From: Olsenella sp. KH3B4
GTDB taxonomy: Bacteria > Actinomycetota > Coriobacteriia > Coriobacteriales > Atopobiaceae
Length of the DNA: 64,000 nt
NCBI GenBank assembly: GCA_900111695.1
Contig: FOHD01000004.1
Span: forward strand, 124,001 to 188,000
Direction of reading: 5' to 3'
The notes under the pieces are model-generated. The model did not search any database. It was not told the DNA's origin and saw only the letters and a program-made list of their open reading frames with translations. How positions within the stretch are numbered: position 1 is the first letter of the stretch; each line of letters opens with the position of its first letter. The position numbers and the translations under genes were made by a program. This document shows, in pieces, positions 6,710 to 16,046 of the stretch.

Positions 6710-8203
6710 ATGTCGCTCACGGACCGCACCAAGCCAACCGACGTCTCGCTTAACACCGATCTCTACGAGCTCACGATGGCCCAGGGCTTCTGGGAGTCTG
6801 GCCTTGTGGACACGCAGGCAACGTTCAACGCCTTCTTCCGCGAGAATCCCTTCGGCGGCGGCTATGCCATCGCCTGCGGCATGGGCCAGATTCCCGACCT
6901 CGTCGAGAACTTCGTCTTCGACGACGAGGACATAGAGTATCTCGCCAGCATCCCCGCACCCGGCGGCGGCTCTATGTTCAAGCCGGCATTCCTCGAGTAC
7001 CTGCGCAACCACCACCTCGACCTCACGATTCACGCCGTGCCCGAGGGCGACGTGGTCTTCCCGCGTGAGCCCATGGTGCGCGTCCAAGGTCCGCTCATCG
7101 ACTGCCAGCTCATCGAGACGGCCCTGCTCAACCTTGTGAACTTCCAGACCCTCGTGGCGACAAAGACCTCGCGCGTGGTGCGCGCGGCCGAGGGGCACCC
7201 CGTGTCTGACTTTGGCCTGAGGCGCGCCCAGGGACCCGACGGTGGCCTCGCCGTTGCCCGCGCCTCCTACATTGCCGGCGCGAGTTCCACCTCCAACCTG
7301 CTCGCGGGCAAGATTTACGGCATCCCCGTCTTTGGCACCCACGCCCACTCCTGGGTCATGGCGTTTCCCACCGAGCTTGACGCCTTCCGTGCCTTCGCCA
7401 AGTCGAGCCCCAAGAACTGCGTGCTGCTCCTGGACACCTACGACGTCCACCAGGGAATCAAGAACGCAATTATCGTCGCCAAGGAGATGGAAGCGGCGGG
7501 CGAGCGCCTGGCTGCCATCCGCATCGACTCCGGCGACCTTGCCAAGCTCACCAAGGAGACCCGCAAGGCCTTCGATGACGCGGGCCTGCCCTACGTCAAG
7601 ATCTCTGCCTCGAACGACTTGGACGAGTACACCATCCAGTCGCTCTATGCCCAGGGTGCTCCCATCGACTCGTTTGGCGTGGGCACCAAGCTCGCCACCT
7701 GCGATCCCCAGCCCTCGCTTGGCGGCGTCTACAAGCTCTCGGCCGTCCGCGACTCGGCGGACGCCCCGTGGAACCCTGTGATCAAGCTCTCCGAGCAGGC
7801 CTACAAGCGCACGATCCCCGGCGTCCAGCACGTCCTGCGCTTCCTCGACGACGACCACTGCCCCGTGGGTGACATGATTCTCGACGACACCTACGTGCGC
7901 GGCGAGGCTGCGGCCGCCACGAGCATGGAGGACATTCTCGATCCCTTCTCGTCCTACGCCCTCTCCGGCACGCCGCGCGAGCTTCTCACCTGCTACGTCG
8001 AGCATGGCAAGCGCATGGGCGCACCGGTGGACATCGAGGAGTCCCGCTCGCGCTGCCACAACGCGCTCATGCATCTCGACCCGGCAATCACCCGCTTCCT
8101 CAACCCGCAGGCCTACCCGGTGGGACTTGAGCAGGGCCTTGCCGCGCTTCGTCGTGACCTCGCGGCAGAGGAGCGAAGCGGCTCGTCGCGCGTGAGGCTC
8201 TAG
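6710..8203 (+). CDS. pncB: Nicotinate phosphoribosyltransferase
   Basis: A 497-residue type II phosphoribosyltransferase that converts nicotinate and PRPP to nicotinate mononucleotide in the NAD salvage (Preiss-Handler) route. Visible signatures are TDLYELTMAQGF near the N-terminus, SDFGLRRAQG (166-175), and GTHAHSW (209-215) carrying the His region phosphorylated by ATP in this family. The phosphate-binding region includes RIDSGDL and SFGVGTKLA. Length matches the longer actinobacterial/Firmicute form. ATG at 6710 is preceded by GGGAGGAAG. It is followed by argS with its own probable promoter. Confidence 0.96.
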   Translation: MSLTDRTKPTDVSLNTDLYELTMAQGFWESGLVDTQATFNAFFRENPFGGGYAIACGMGQIPDLVENFVFDDEDIEYLASIPAPGGGSMFKPAFLEYLRNHHLDLTIHAVPEGDVVFPREPMVRVQGPLIDCQLIETALLNLVNFQTLVATKTSRVVRAAEGHPVSDFGLRRAQGPDGGLAVARASYIAGASSTSNLLAGKIYGIPVFGTHAHSWVMAFPTELDAFRAFAKSSPKNCVLLLDTYDVHQGIKNAIIVAKEMEAAGERLAAIRIDSGDLAKLTKETRKAFDDAGLPYVKISASNDLDEYTIQSLYAQGAPIDSFGVGTKLATCDPQPSLGGVYKLSAVRDSADAPWNPVIKLSEQAYKRTIPGVQHVLRFLDDDHCPVGDMILDDTYVRGEAAAATSMEDILDPFSSYALSGTPRELLTCYVEHGKRMGAPVDIEESRSRCHNALMHLDPAITRFLNPQAYPVGLEQGLAALRRDLAAEERSGSSRVRL

Positions 8204-8235
8204 CTCATCCGCACCTCGGCGTCTGCCAACGCCTC

Positions 8236-8244
8236 TGCTACACT
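8236..8244 (+). promoter_or_regulatory. Extended -10 promoter of argS
   Basis: TGCTACACT combines the TGn extension with -10 hexamer TACACT (8239-8244), about 55 bases upstream of the argS start. A weak -35 (TCGGCG, 8216-8221) lies 17 bases upstream. Confidence 0.45.
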
Positions 8245-8299
8245 GCTGCACACGGAAGCGCGCCAGGGGGCGCGCAGGTACTACGGAAGGACGGGGCAC

Positions 8300-10144
8300 A
8301 TGCCCGAGAAGATTGAGGAGCTTGTCAGGAAGGCCGTCGCGGACGCACAGGAGGCGGGCGACCTGCCCTCCTTCGAGGTTGGGGACCTTGGTCTCGAGCG
8401 CCCCGCGGATGCAAGCAACGGTGACTGGACTACCACGCTCGCCCTGCGCTCCGCTCGTCTCGCCCACATGGCGCCCCGTGCCATCGCGCAGGCCATCGTG
8501 AGCCACATGGAGAAGGACCCCGGCATTTCCAAGGTCGAGGTCGCTGGTCCCGGCTTCGTGAACTTCTATCTCTCGGCCGCGGCAAACAACGAGGTCTTCC
8601 GCACGGTGCGCGAGCAGGGGCACGACTTTGGCCGCTCCAACATTGGCGCCGGCGAGAAGGTCCAGGTCGAGTTTGTCTCCGCCAACCCCGTGGGCCCGCT
8701 CCACATCGGTCACGGCCGCTGGGCTGCCCTCGGTGACTCGCTCTGCCGCGTGATGGAGCACGCGGGCTACAACGTAGAGCGCGAGTACTACATCAACGAC
8801 CACGGCAGCCAGATGGACGTCTTTGGCAGCTCCGTTGCCGAGCGCTACCTGCAGCTTGCCCAGGTGGTCTCGGAGCGTGGGTGCTCGCTCGACGAGGCGG
8901 TGCAGGTGCTTCTCGACGACCGCAAGGCCTTCGTGGCAGACGAGCAGGACGCGCACCCCGAGCTTCACCCCTACATGGACGCCTTCAACAAGAACCTCGG
9001 CGGCAACGCCTACGGCGGTGACTACATCATCGATGTGGCCCGCTACTTCATGGAGGCGGACGGTACCCGTTGGGTCGACGCGGATGCCCAGGAGCGCATG
9101 CTCGAGTTCCGCGAGCGCGGCTACAAGCTCATGCTCGACTCGATCCGCAACACGCTCGACGAGTCCCGCTGCCACTTTGACGTGTGGTTCTCCGAGCGCT
9201 CACTCTACGAGAAGGGCGAGGACGGGACCTCAGCCGTCGACCGTGCCCTCGCGCGCCTGGACGAGATGGGCTACCTCTACCGCGACAAGGACGGCGCGCT
9301 GTGGTTCCGCTCCACCGCGCTCGGCGACGACAAGGACCGCGTGCTCATCAAGACCAACGGCGAGTACACCTACTTCGCCTCCGACGTGGCGTACCACTGG
9401 AACAAGTTCCAGCGCGTCGACCACGTGATCGACATCTGGGGCGCCGACCACCACGGCTACATCCAGCGCGTGGAGTCCGCCTGCGCCGCGCTTGGCTACC
9501 CCGGCAAGCTTGAGGTCCTTCTCGGCCAGCTCGTAAACCTGCTGCGCGACGGCGTGCCGGTGCGCATGTCCAAGCGCAAGGGCACCATGATTCCCTTCAA
9601 GGAGCTTATGGACGAGGTTGGCGTGGATGCCACGCGCTACACGCTCATCTCCAAGTCGAGCAACCAGATGATTGACTTCGACATCGAGAAGGTCAAGAAG
9701 CAGGACAACACCAACCCCGTCTACTACGTGCAGTACGCGCACGCGCGCATCTGCTCGATTCTGCGCAAGGGCGCGGGAGTGACGGCCGAGGAGGCCGAGA
9801 AGCTCGGCATGGACGAGGTCGCCAGGCGTGCGGTGGGCGAGAAGTACGACCTCTCGCTGCTCACCGATCCCACCGAGGCGACGCTCGCGCGCAAGATCTC
9901 TGAGTTCCCCGCGCTTGTTGAGGGCTGTGCGCGTGACCGTGCCCCCTTCCGCCTCACGCACTACGCCGAGGAGCTGGCGGGAGACTTCCACTCCTTCTAC
10001 ACGGTGTGCCAGGTGCTTCCCAGCAAGGGGCGCCCGGTGGACGAGGGGCTCTCGAAGGCTCGCCTCGCCGCCGTGGACGCCACGCGCAGGGTGCTCGCGC
10101 TTACGCTCGAATTCTGCGGGGTTCACGCGCCGCAGAGCATGTAG
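8300..10144 (+). CDS. argS: Arginyl-tRNA synthetase
   Basis: A 614-residue class I aminoacyl-tRNA synthetase that charges tRNA-Arg. The N-terminal additional domain is present; the HIGH signature is HIGHGRWA at 135-142, following EFVSANPVGP, and the KMSKS-like loop is RMSKRKGT at 422-429. This substitution pattern is normal for ArgRS, where the loop is degenerate. The C-terminal DALR anticodon-binding domain ends in ALTLEFCGVHAPQSM, the usual end of the family (VLxxGLxLLGI-PERM-like). ATG at 8300 has GGAAGGAC upstream. Monocistronic by appearance. Confidence 0.97.
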   Translation: MPEKIEELVRKAVADAQEAGDLPSFEVGDLGLERPADASNGDWTTTLALRSARLAHMAPRAIAQAIVSHMEKDPGISKVEVAGPGFVNFYLSAAANNEVFRTVREQGHDFGRSNIGAGEKVQVEFVSANPVGPLHIGHGRWAALGDSLCRVMEHAGYNVEREYYINDHGSQMDVFGSSVAERYLQLAQVVSERGCSLDEAVQVLLDDRKAFVADEQDAHPELHPYMDAFNKNLGGNAYGGDYIIDVARYFMEADGTRWVDADAQERMLEFRERGYKLMLDSIRNTLDESRCHFDVWFSERSLYEKGEDGTSAVDRALARLDEMGYLYRDKDGALWFRSTALGDDKDRVLIKTNGEYTYFASDVAYHWNKFQRVDHVIDIWGADHHGYIQRVESACAALGYPGKLEVLLGQLVNLLRDGVPVRMSKRKGTMIPFKELMDEVGVDATRYTLISKSSNQMIDFDIEKVKKQDNTNPVYYVQYAHARICSILRKGAGVTAEEAEKLGMDEVARRAVGEKYDLSLLTDPTEATLARKISEFPALVEGCARDRAPFRLTHYAEELAGDFHSFYTVCQVLPSKGRPVDEGLSKARLAAVDATRRVLALTLEFCGVHAPQSM

Positions 10145-10338
10145 TGTCCAAGCCTCCCTCTTTTGTGTGGATGCCCCGGCAGCAAATAGCACGTATATGC
10201 TGTTGTTTCGGCACGGGATACACATTAAGATATACTTGTTCTTTAAAGAGGGCCGCGGGTTAGCATCGGGTGTGCGTTGCCTGGCACTACTACGTCGTCC
10301 CATACGTTCGGGTGCGGCTAGAGACAGAGGTGGGCCTT

Positions 10339-11043
10339 GTGGACCTGCGCGAGTACATGTCGGTACGCAGAGCGTACAACCTCGTGCGTCAGTCACAGCC
10401 TGCGCGTGACAGACTCACGTTCGAGGAGTTTGCAGTTCTTTGCCGTCTGCAGGTGGCAGGTGAGCCGCTGAAGACCTCGGCCATTGCCGAGTACCAGGGA
10501 GCGCTCCGGCCCACCATGACCCATCGCACCAATCACCTGGAGGAGCTGGGCCTCATCTCCCGTGGGGAGGGCGGCAGGGATCGTCGCAATGTCGTGTGCG
10601 CCGTCACGCCAAAGGGCGCTCTCCATGTCGAGGAGCTCTCCTCGCTCACCTGCAAGGAGATCCTGCCCGGTCAGCCTCTCTCTCGTACGCAGCCCGAGCG
10701 CATCGTCAAGTACGTCGATGCCATGGGGTCGGTCTTTGCCAAGGCGGGAGACCTTGTACTTCTCGCCATGTACCTCGAAGATTCCGGTCCGGTCACCATC
10801 ACGGGTCTCGTGGACGAGCTGGGGCTGTTGCAGCCCACGGTCTCGATGTCTGTCTCGTCCCTTGTGGCAGAAGGCCTCATTGGGCGCGGGCCATCGCGGG
10901 CGTCTGGGCTATCGCTCACGCCTCAGGGCTCTGTGCGCGCCTCGGAGGTTGCCGCGCGCATTGGCGAGATCGTCGTGAAGCGCCGTCCCAGGGGACAGAG
11001 GCAGGCGGAGCCCGAGCAGGTAGCCGAGCAAGCAGGGGAGTAG
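10339..11043 (+). CDS. Transcriptional regulator with two MarR-like winged-helix domains
   Basis: A 234-residue protein that appears to hold two winged-helix DNA-binding units in one chain. The first (about residues 18-90) has LKTSAIAEYQGALRPTMTHR as helix-turn-helix and a wing in GEGGRDRRNVVCAVTPKG. The second (about 125-205) has VTITGLVDELGLLQPTVSMS followed by a wing ending SGLSLTPQGS. MarR proteins normally carry one such domain and dimerise, so this could bind DNA as a single-chain pseudo-dimer. The GTG at 10339 is chosen because AGAGGTGGG lies five bases upstream; an upstream ATG at 10270 would add 23 unconvincing residues. Its stop is about 290 bases from rho and no effector gene is adjacent. 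Confidence 0.75.
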   Translation: MDLREYMSVRRAYNLVRQSQPARDRLTFEEFAVLCRLQVAGEPLKTSAIAEYQGALRPTMTHRTNHLEELGLISRGEGGRDRRNVVCAVTPKGALHVEELSSLTCKEILPGQPLSRTQPERIVKYVDAMGSVFAKAGDLVLLAMYLEDSGPVTITGLVDELGLLQPTVSMSVSSLVAEGLIGRGPSRASGLSLTPQGSVRASEVAARIGEIVVKRRPRGQRQAEPEQVAEQAGE

Positions 11044-11107
11044 CTCCGCTGCGGCATGGTTCCTCTGAGCCTGATTTTCGCCTTGACGTGCACGTTCGTG
11101 CAGGTCG

Positions 11108-11116
11108 TGCTATAGT
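11108..11116 (+). promoter_or_regulatory. Extended -10 promoter of rho
   Basis: TGCTATAGT with -10 hexamer TATAGT at 11111-11116. A perfect-looking TTGACG occurs upstream at 11083-11088 but with a 22-base spacer, so the extended -10 is probably the main element. The leader to rho would be about 210 bases, in line with rho autoregulation known in other bacteria. Confidence 0.5.
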
Positions 11117-11329
11117 GACGCAGACGCAGCGCCATGTGAGCACGCCTGTGCGCATGAATACGCGTTGAAACCCTCCCTGCATGTGATGAGCGGCGTATTT
11201 GCAGCCGTTACAGAGCCGTGCCAAGAGGGCACATCGATCACCGGCCTCTACGAAGCCCATCAATTGCTTAATTTGCACGACGGCATGGCGCGCCCTGCGC
11301 CCCGCGTGAGAGTGAAAGGTTAAATCAGC

Positions 11330-13549
11330 ATGACAGACGAGACACCCTCGGATTCTATGGGCGCTACCCCGGCGAAGGCACCTGAGGAGGCTCCAAAGCC
11401 CCGTCGCCGGAGGCGTACGCGTGCCGAGATCGAGGCGGAGAAGCTCGCCAAGGCAGCATCTGCCGAGTCTGCGTCGGCCAATGGCCAACCCACCGCAGAT
11501 GAGGAGCCCAAACCTCGGCGCCGTCGTACTTCTCGGAAGAAAGTGGAGGAATCCGCTGCGGCGCAGGGAGAGCTTCCCCTTGGTGGTGAGACAGCGCCTG
11601 TAGAGGCTTCCGCGGCCACCGATGGCTCGCCTGACGAGGCGCCCAAGCCCCGTCGACGTCGCCGTACGCGCGCCCAGATCGAAGCTGACGAGAAGGCCAA
11701 GGCGGCGGCAGCAGCAGAGGGGGTGGCTCCCAGCGCGGCCGAGTCCGCTGCCTCCGAGCCGCCAGAGCCCTCCTCGGGCGAGCAGTCGACGCCCAAGCCC
11801 CGTCGCCGTCGCCGTACGCGCGCCCAGATTGAGGCAGACGAGCGTGCCCAAGCGGAGGCGGCGGAGCGTGGGCAGGCCGTCCCCGAGCAGCCCGAACACC
11901 GGCCTTCAGAGTCAGCCGAGCACGATGAGCATGACCATTCGAGCTTCGCGGAGATGACGCGCGTGACGCAGGAGGCCACGCAAGCCAGCTCGGTTCCCGC
12001 CCCCATGCCCGCCACGACCCTCGCCGAGGCCGATCGCGCTGACGAGCAGCAGGGCCACTTCCAGAGGCAGCCTCGCGAGCATGGCCAGCGTGGCGAGCAG
12101 CAAGGTCAGCAGCAGGGGAGGCGCCGGCGCGTTAGCTACAACAACTCCGGCAACAACCGCTTCAACAATGGCAACGGGGGAGACGGGAACGGCTTCAACC
12201 GTCGCAACCAGCAGAACCACAAGCAGCACAACCGCCACAACGGCCAGCAGGTCCAAACCCAGCCCTCGCTCACCCGTGACGAGCTGCAGACCATGAAGGT
12301 GGCAGACCTTCGCGCAAAGGCCGCCGAGCTTGGCGTCGAGTACGTGGGTGTCCACAAGTCCGACCTCGTCGAATCCGTATACCGTGCCGCAGCCGCGGCC
12401 GAGGGGTTCCGTCCCGTCGATGGCATTCTCGAGATTGGCAATGCCGGTGCAGGCTGGGTGCGCACCGGCAACTACATGAAGGGTGACAACGACGCATACG
12501 TGAGCCAGCAGCTCATTCGCAACTACGCGCTGCGTCCGGGCGACCACATTGAGGGAACCGTTGGTCCCGCCCGCACCAACACCAAGTATCCCGTCCAGTA
12601 TCCGCCCCTTATAGCCATTGCGCACGTGAACGGTCGCGACCCCGAAGCCATGAAGAATCGTCCGCGCTTCCGCGACCTCACCCCCATCTATCCCAACGAG
12701 CGCCTGGTCATGGAACACGGGAAGGACTCCATCACCGGACGTGCCATCGACCTTGTCGCCCCTATTGGCAAGGGGCAGCGCGGCCTTATCGTGAGCCCGC
12801 CCAAGGCCGGCAAGACTACGGTTCTCAAGAAGATCTGCCAGTCCATTGCTGCAAACAACCCCGAGGTGCACCTCGTCTGCCTGCTTGTGGACGAGCGCCC
12901 CGAGGAGGTTACCGACATGCAGCGTTCCATTCACGGCGAGGTTGTGGCCTCGACCTTCGACATGCCGGCGGACAACCACACTGCCGTGTCCGAGCTGGTC
13001 ATCGAGCATGCAAAGAGGCTTGTGGAGCTTGGCGAGGACGTCGTGGTGGTTCTCGACTCCATCACGCGCCTGGCACGTGCCTACAACCTCGCTCAGCCCG
13101 CGAGCGGCCGCATCCTCTCCGGTGGCGTTGATTCCGCTGCGCTGTATCCGCCCAAGAAGTTCCTGGGCGCTGCCCGCAACATCGAGAACGGCGGGTCGCT
13201 CACCATCATCGCCTCCGCGCTTGTGGATACCGGCTCGAAGATGGACGAAGTCATCTTCGAGGAGTTCAAGGGCACGGGCAACATGGAGCTCAAGCTCGAC
13301 CGCGAGCTTGCCGACAAGCGCATCTTCCCTGCAATCGACCCGGTTTCCTCGGGCACGCGCAACGAGGACCTGCTCCTGCCGGCCGAGATCACGCCGTTCG
13401 TGTGGGGAATCCGCCGCGTTCTCGCAAATATGAACAATACCGAGAGGGCTGCATCCGCGCTGGTCAAGGGCCTGAAGGCAACCAATTCCAACGAGGAGTT
13501 CCTCATTCGCTCTGCCAAGAAGGCCGCGCAGAACGAATACGTGATGTAG
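11330..13549 (+). CDS. rho: Transcription termination factor Rho with long basic, N/Q-rich N-terminal extension
   Basis: A 739-residue Rho, the hexameric RNA helicase that ends transcription. The conserved core starts at about residue 313 (SLTRDELQTMKVADLRAKA, Rho_N), followed by the RNA-binding cold-shock domain (about 360-430), Walker A PPKAGKTT (490-497) and Walker B VVVVLDSITRLARAYN (571-586). The core is typical. The first 312 residues are an extension found in Actinobacteria but notable here: four copies of a PKPRRRR(R)TR(A/S) module (about 22, 60, 105 and 155), acidic-Ala linkers, then a Gln/Asn-rich stretch (238-312). ATG at 11330 follows AAAGGTTAAATC. The nearest downstream gene is convergent, with a repeat between. 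Confidence 0.97.
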   Translation: MTDETPSDSMGATPAKAPEEAPKPRRRRRTRAEIEAEKLAKAASAESASANGQPTADEEPKPRRRRTSRKKVEESAAAQGELPLGGETAPVEASAATDGSPDEAPKPRRRRRTRAQIEADEKAKAAAAAEGVAPSAAESAASEPPEPSSGEQSTPKPRRRRRTRAQIEADERAQAEAAERGQAVPEQPEHRPSESAEHDEHDHSSFAEMTRVTQEATQASSVPAPMPATTLAEADRADEQQGHFQRQPREHGQRGEQQGQQQGRRRRVSYNNSGNNRFNNGNGGDGNGFNRRNQQNHKQHNRHNGQQVQTQPSLTRDELQTMKVADLRAKAAELGVEYVGVHKSDLVESVYRAAAAAEGFRPVDGILEIGNAGAGWVRTGNYMKGDNDAYVSQQLIRNYALRPGDHIEGTVGPARTNTKYPVQYPPLIAIAHVNGRDPEAMKNRPRFRDLTPIYPNERLVMEHGKDSITGRAIDLVAPIGKGQRGLIVSPPKAGKTTVLKKICQSIAANNPEVHLVCLLVDERPEEVTDMQRSIHGEVVASTFDMPADNHTAVSELVIEHAKRLVELGEDVVVVLDSITRLARAYNLAQPASGRILSGGVDSAALYPPKKFLGAARNIENGGSLTIIASALVDTGSKMDEVIFEEFKGTGNMELKLDRELADKRIFPAIDPVSSGTRNEDLLLPAEITPFVWGIRRVLANMNNTERAASALVKGLKATNSNEEFLIRSAKKAAQNEYVM

Positions 13550-13599
13550 GTCTCGTCGCTGGCTTTTGCGCGTTGGGAAGTTGCGGAAGTTCGCCCTCC

Positions 13600-13726
13600 G
13601 GCGCCGTTCTGGCGTCGGAGGGACAGTTCTAAGCAGCAACCCCGTACAAAACCCCAGCTACGGCGCCGTCCTGGCGCCGCAAGGCGCATTCCCGCAGCGA
13701 CGCCGTACGAAACCCCCGCTGCGGCG
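13600..13726. repeat. REP-like intergenic repeat, locus 3, two tandem units
   Basis: Two head-to-tail units start with GGCGCCGT(T/C)CTGGCG at 13600 and 13662, a 62-bp period. Unit 2 is the clearest copy: GGCGCC dyad, CCGCAGC arm, CCGTACG core, then GCTGCGG arm, giving an inverted repeat CCGCAGC/GCTGCGG around CGTACG. It fills the space between the convergent rho and dehydrogenase genes. Confidence 0.75.
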
Positions 13727-13743
13727 TCAATGCGCCGCAAGCA

Positions 13744-14529
13744 CTACTCGCCAGTGCGTGCGGTGAAGAGAAGGTCTTGCGACCTCATGACCCAACTTGC
13801 CGGCAGCACCTTTGCCACAATGCTGGCCGCTAGCATGTCCGGCGAGGTCACACAGGTGGAGCGACCAAGCACCGCCGCTCGCAGCGCTTTTCTCACCACG
13901 TCTGCGGGCTTCTCGAAGCCAATGGTTGTCATGCGGCGCACCTCGCGCGCATCGCCGGGATTGGCGAGAAAACCCGTCTCCATGAACTTGGGGCACACGG
14001 CGCACACGTGAATGCCCACAGGACCAAGCTCGTAGTCGAGGGTGCGCGAGAGGTCAACCACAAAGCGCTTAGTCGCCGAGTAGGTCGAGAGGCCTGGCTG
14101 GGGGATGAGTCCGGCAATCGAGGCCATGTTCACCACACGCGAGCCGGCAACCATGTGCGGGAGGCAGTGGTAGATGGTCTCGACCACGGCAAGGCAGTTG
14201 AGACGAACCATGTCGCTCTCGTTCTCCTCAGAAATCTGACCAAAGTCGCCAAACTTCCCAAAGCCCGCGCTGTTCACAAGCCACTGCACGGTGGGCGCCT
14301 CGTCATCAAGCGCGTCGCGCAGGCACTCGTATGACGAGCGCTTTGTGAGGTCGAGCGCGAACACGCGCGTGGGCGTGGCCGTCTGCTCGGCGATGACCTC
14401 GAGGGCCTGCGCGTTTCTCGCAACAACCCAAATCTGGTCGAGGGGGCCACCTGCCCCACGGTCGAGCTGGCGGACGAACTCGCGGCCGACCCCCGAGGAC
14501 GCTCCGGTAACTACAGCGATGTTGGACAT
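13744..14529 (-). CDS. Short-chain dehydrogenase/reductase
   Basis: A 261-residue classical SDR oxidoreductase using NAD(P)H. The cofactor motif is TGASSGVG (8-15), the NNAG-equivalent is NSAG (86-89), and the catalytic residues are S137, Y150 and K154 in YSATK. The substrate is not predictable; the tail after residue 225 is hydrophobic and may associate with the membrane. ATG at 14529 is used because GGGGAGGG lies just upstream; an in-frame ATG 39 codons earlier has no ribosome-binding site and a non-SDR N-terminus. It is divergent from the next gene and convergent with rho. Confidence 0.88.
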   Translation of the reverse strand: MSNIAVVTGASSGVGREFVRQLDRGAGGPLDQIWVVARNAQALEVIAEQTATPTRVFALDLTKRSSYECLRDALDDEAPTVQWLVNSAGFGKFGDFGQISEENESDMVRLNCLAVVETIYHCLPHMVAGSRVVNMASIAGLIPQPGLSTYSATKRFVVDLSRTLDYELGPVGIHVCAVCPKFMETGFLANPGDAREVRRMTTIGFEKPADVVRKALRAAVLGRSTCVTSPDMLAASIVAKVLPASWVMRSQDLLFTARTGE

Positions 14530-14762
14530 CTTGCCCTCCCCATAACAATTCTCTGCTTGCATTTGGAATGGTGAAAAGTATAGTCTGATACGTAGATTTG
14601 ATGACACGCGAGTGTCGCGACGGCACATGCAGCCAAAGACGAACAACGCCGTTGCCCACCAACCAGCAGCCCCCCTGTGGGGCGCGCTCTAGGTAGCAAG
14701 GTAACCCTGTTCGTCTCTCGCTGCGCCGCTTTTGGGCGCCAGGCATCGGGAGGTGTAGCAGG

Positions 14763-16046
14763 ATGACGTGCAGGAGGAGCCCCGCAGTTGTTGCCGGCCT
14801 TCTCGGCGTTGTTTCCCTCGGCATGCCTTCCCCCGCCATGGCAGAGGAGGGCACAGCCCCTCTCGACGCGCTCTCAAACATCAACCTTTCAAGCATCGAC
14901 CCTGAGACCGCAGGTGCCGTCTGCGTGAGCTTTGCCGGCGGCGTTCTTGTCACGCTTGGAACCTATGCCCTTGTAAGCTCCTTTGCGCGCAGGCGGGGTT
15001 CTGCGAGCCAGGCTGATGAGCCTGCGGAAGCTGGCGAGACAAACGCGGGTCAGGATGCTCGTGGCTCTCTCGCGCCGCGCCACATGCGCTCCGAGAAGGT
15101 GCCGCACGCCTCGTGCCGCAAGGCCGAAGGCTCGCATGCAGACGAGACGCACTACCGCACGGATGGCAGCCCTGCCTCGGGTGCGCATGCCGCACGTGAC
15201 TACGAGGACATCGCCGAGAACTATGTGGAGAAGCAGAGCTTCCGCAAGCGCATGGCCACGCGCGCGCAGGGCGTGGCGGCGACCCTCTCGGCGCGCATTG
15301 ACGCCAACCGCATGGAAGGCCTTCCCGTTATCGAACGCGCGGACGGCTCGGTGGGAGACGTGGGAACCCCCTGGTGGACCGCCGCCGTGGGGCCTGCCGT
15401 CTCTGGGCCCGTGGGCATTGGCGAGGGCGCGGCGGATGCCATTCCGTCGGAGTTTGGCGCCGCCGGCATCGATGACCTGCAGTTCATGTCTGTCGGTCCG
15501 CGTGAAATATCCCGTCGCGTTGCTCCCGTGGAGCAGGACGCCTATCCCGAGAAGCGCAGCGTGGAGGACGTCACCGAAGACGACTGGGACCGCGCGCTCA
15601 AGGCGATGGACGAGAAGATCGGCACAACGGCGTCGCCGACTACGGAGTCGGCTGCACAGGCAAAGCCTTCCGCCCCCACGTGCCTCGAGCCCTTCTCGGA
15701 CTGCGTTGGCGACGAGGACTCGCTTGATGAGCCCGACGACATCGCCCAGCCCACGCAGTTCCTGAACTTCAAGCCGCCTGCGGGCCATCCCGAGGTTGTC
15801 GACACCGAGACGTACGTCGACTACCTGCTGGCTGACGAGTTCTCGCGCAACCCCTCCGCCGCAGTGCGCAGGTCCTCCCGCGACTACCTGCGTGTCATCG
15901 AGGGTGGCACCCAGACCTCGGCGCTCCGCGTCCGCGGACGTCACATGGCGTCTGGGAAGCACGGAGCCACGCCTGACGGCGGCTACCGCCCGCGTCACTT
16001 TGCTGGCTCGAACCCCCTCGCGCAGGTCGAGGCGCTGGAGGCGTGA
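14763..16046 (+). CDS. Unrecognised secreted/membrane-anchored protein
   Basis: I do not recognise this 427-residue protein. It begins with a signal-peptide-like segment (basic MTCRRS, hydrophobic core, AMA-EE at about 27), then a short extracellular loop, then a second hydrophobic helix at about 50-74 followed by RRR. The remaining 350 residues are low-complexity, Ala/Glu/Asp/Arg-rich with no motif I know, probably cytoplasmic and largely disordered. It ends with the stop TGA at 16044-16046, overlapping the start of the VanZ-like gene, so the two are probably translationally coupled and may act together at the envelope. The long, steady reading frame and ribosome coupling support that it is real. 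Confidence 0.7.
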   Translation: MTCRRSPAVVAGLLGVVSLGMPSPAMAEEGTAPLDALSNINLSSIDPETAGAVCVSFAGGVLVTLGTYALVSSFARRRGSASQADEPAEAGETNAGQDARGSLAPRHMRSEKVPHASCRKAEGSHADETHYRTDGSPASGAHAARDYEDIAENYVEKQSFRKRMATRAQGVAATLSARIDANRMEGLPVIERADGSVGDVGTPWWTAAVGPAVSGPVGIGEGAADAIPSEFGAAGIDDLQFMSVGPREISRRVAPVEQDAYPEKRSVEDVTEDDWDRALKAMDEKIGTTASPTTESAAQAKPSAPTCLEPFSDCVGDEDSLDEPDDIAQPTQFLNFKPPAGHPEVVDTETYVDYLLADEFSRNPSAAVRRSSRDYLRVIEGGTQTSALRVRGRHMASGKHGATPDGGYRPRHFAGSNPLAQVEALEA

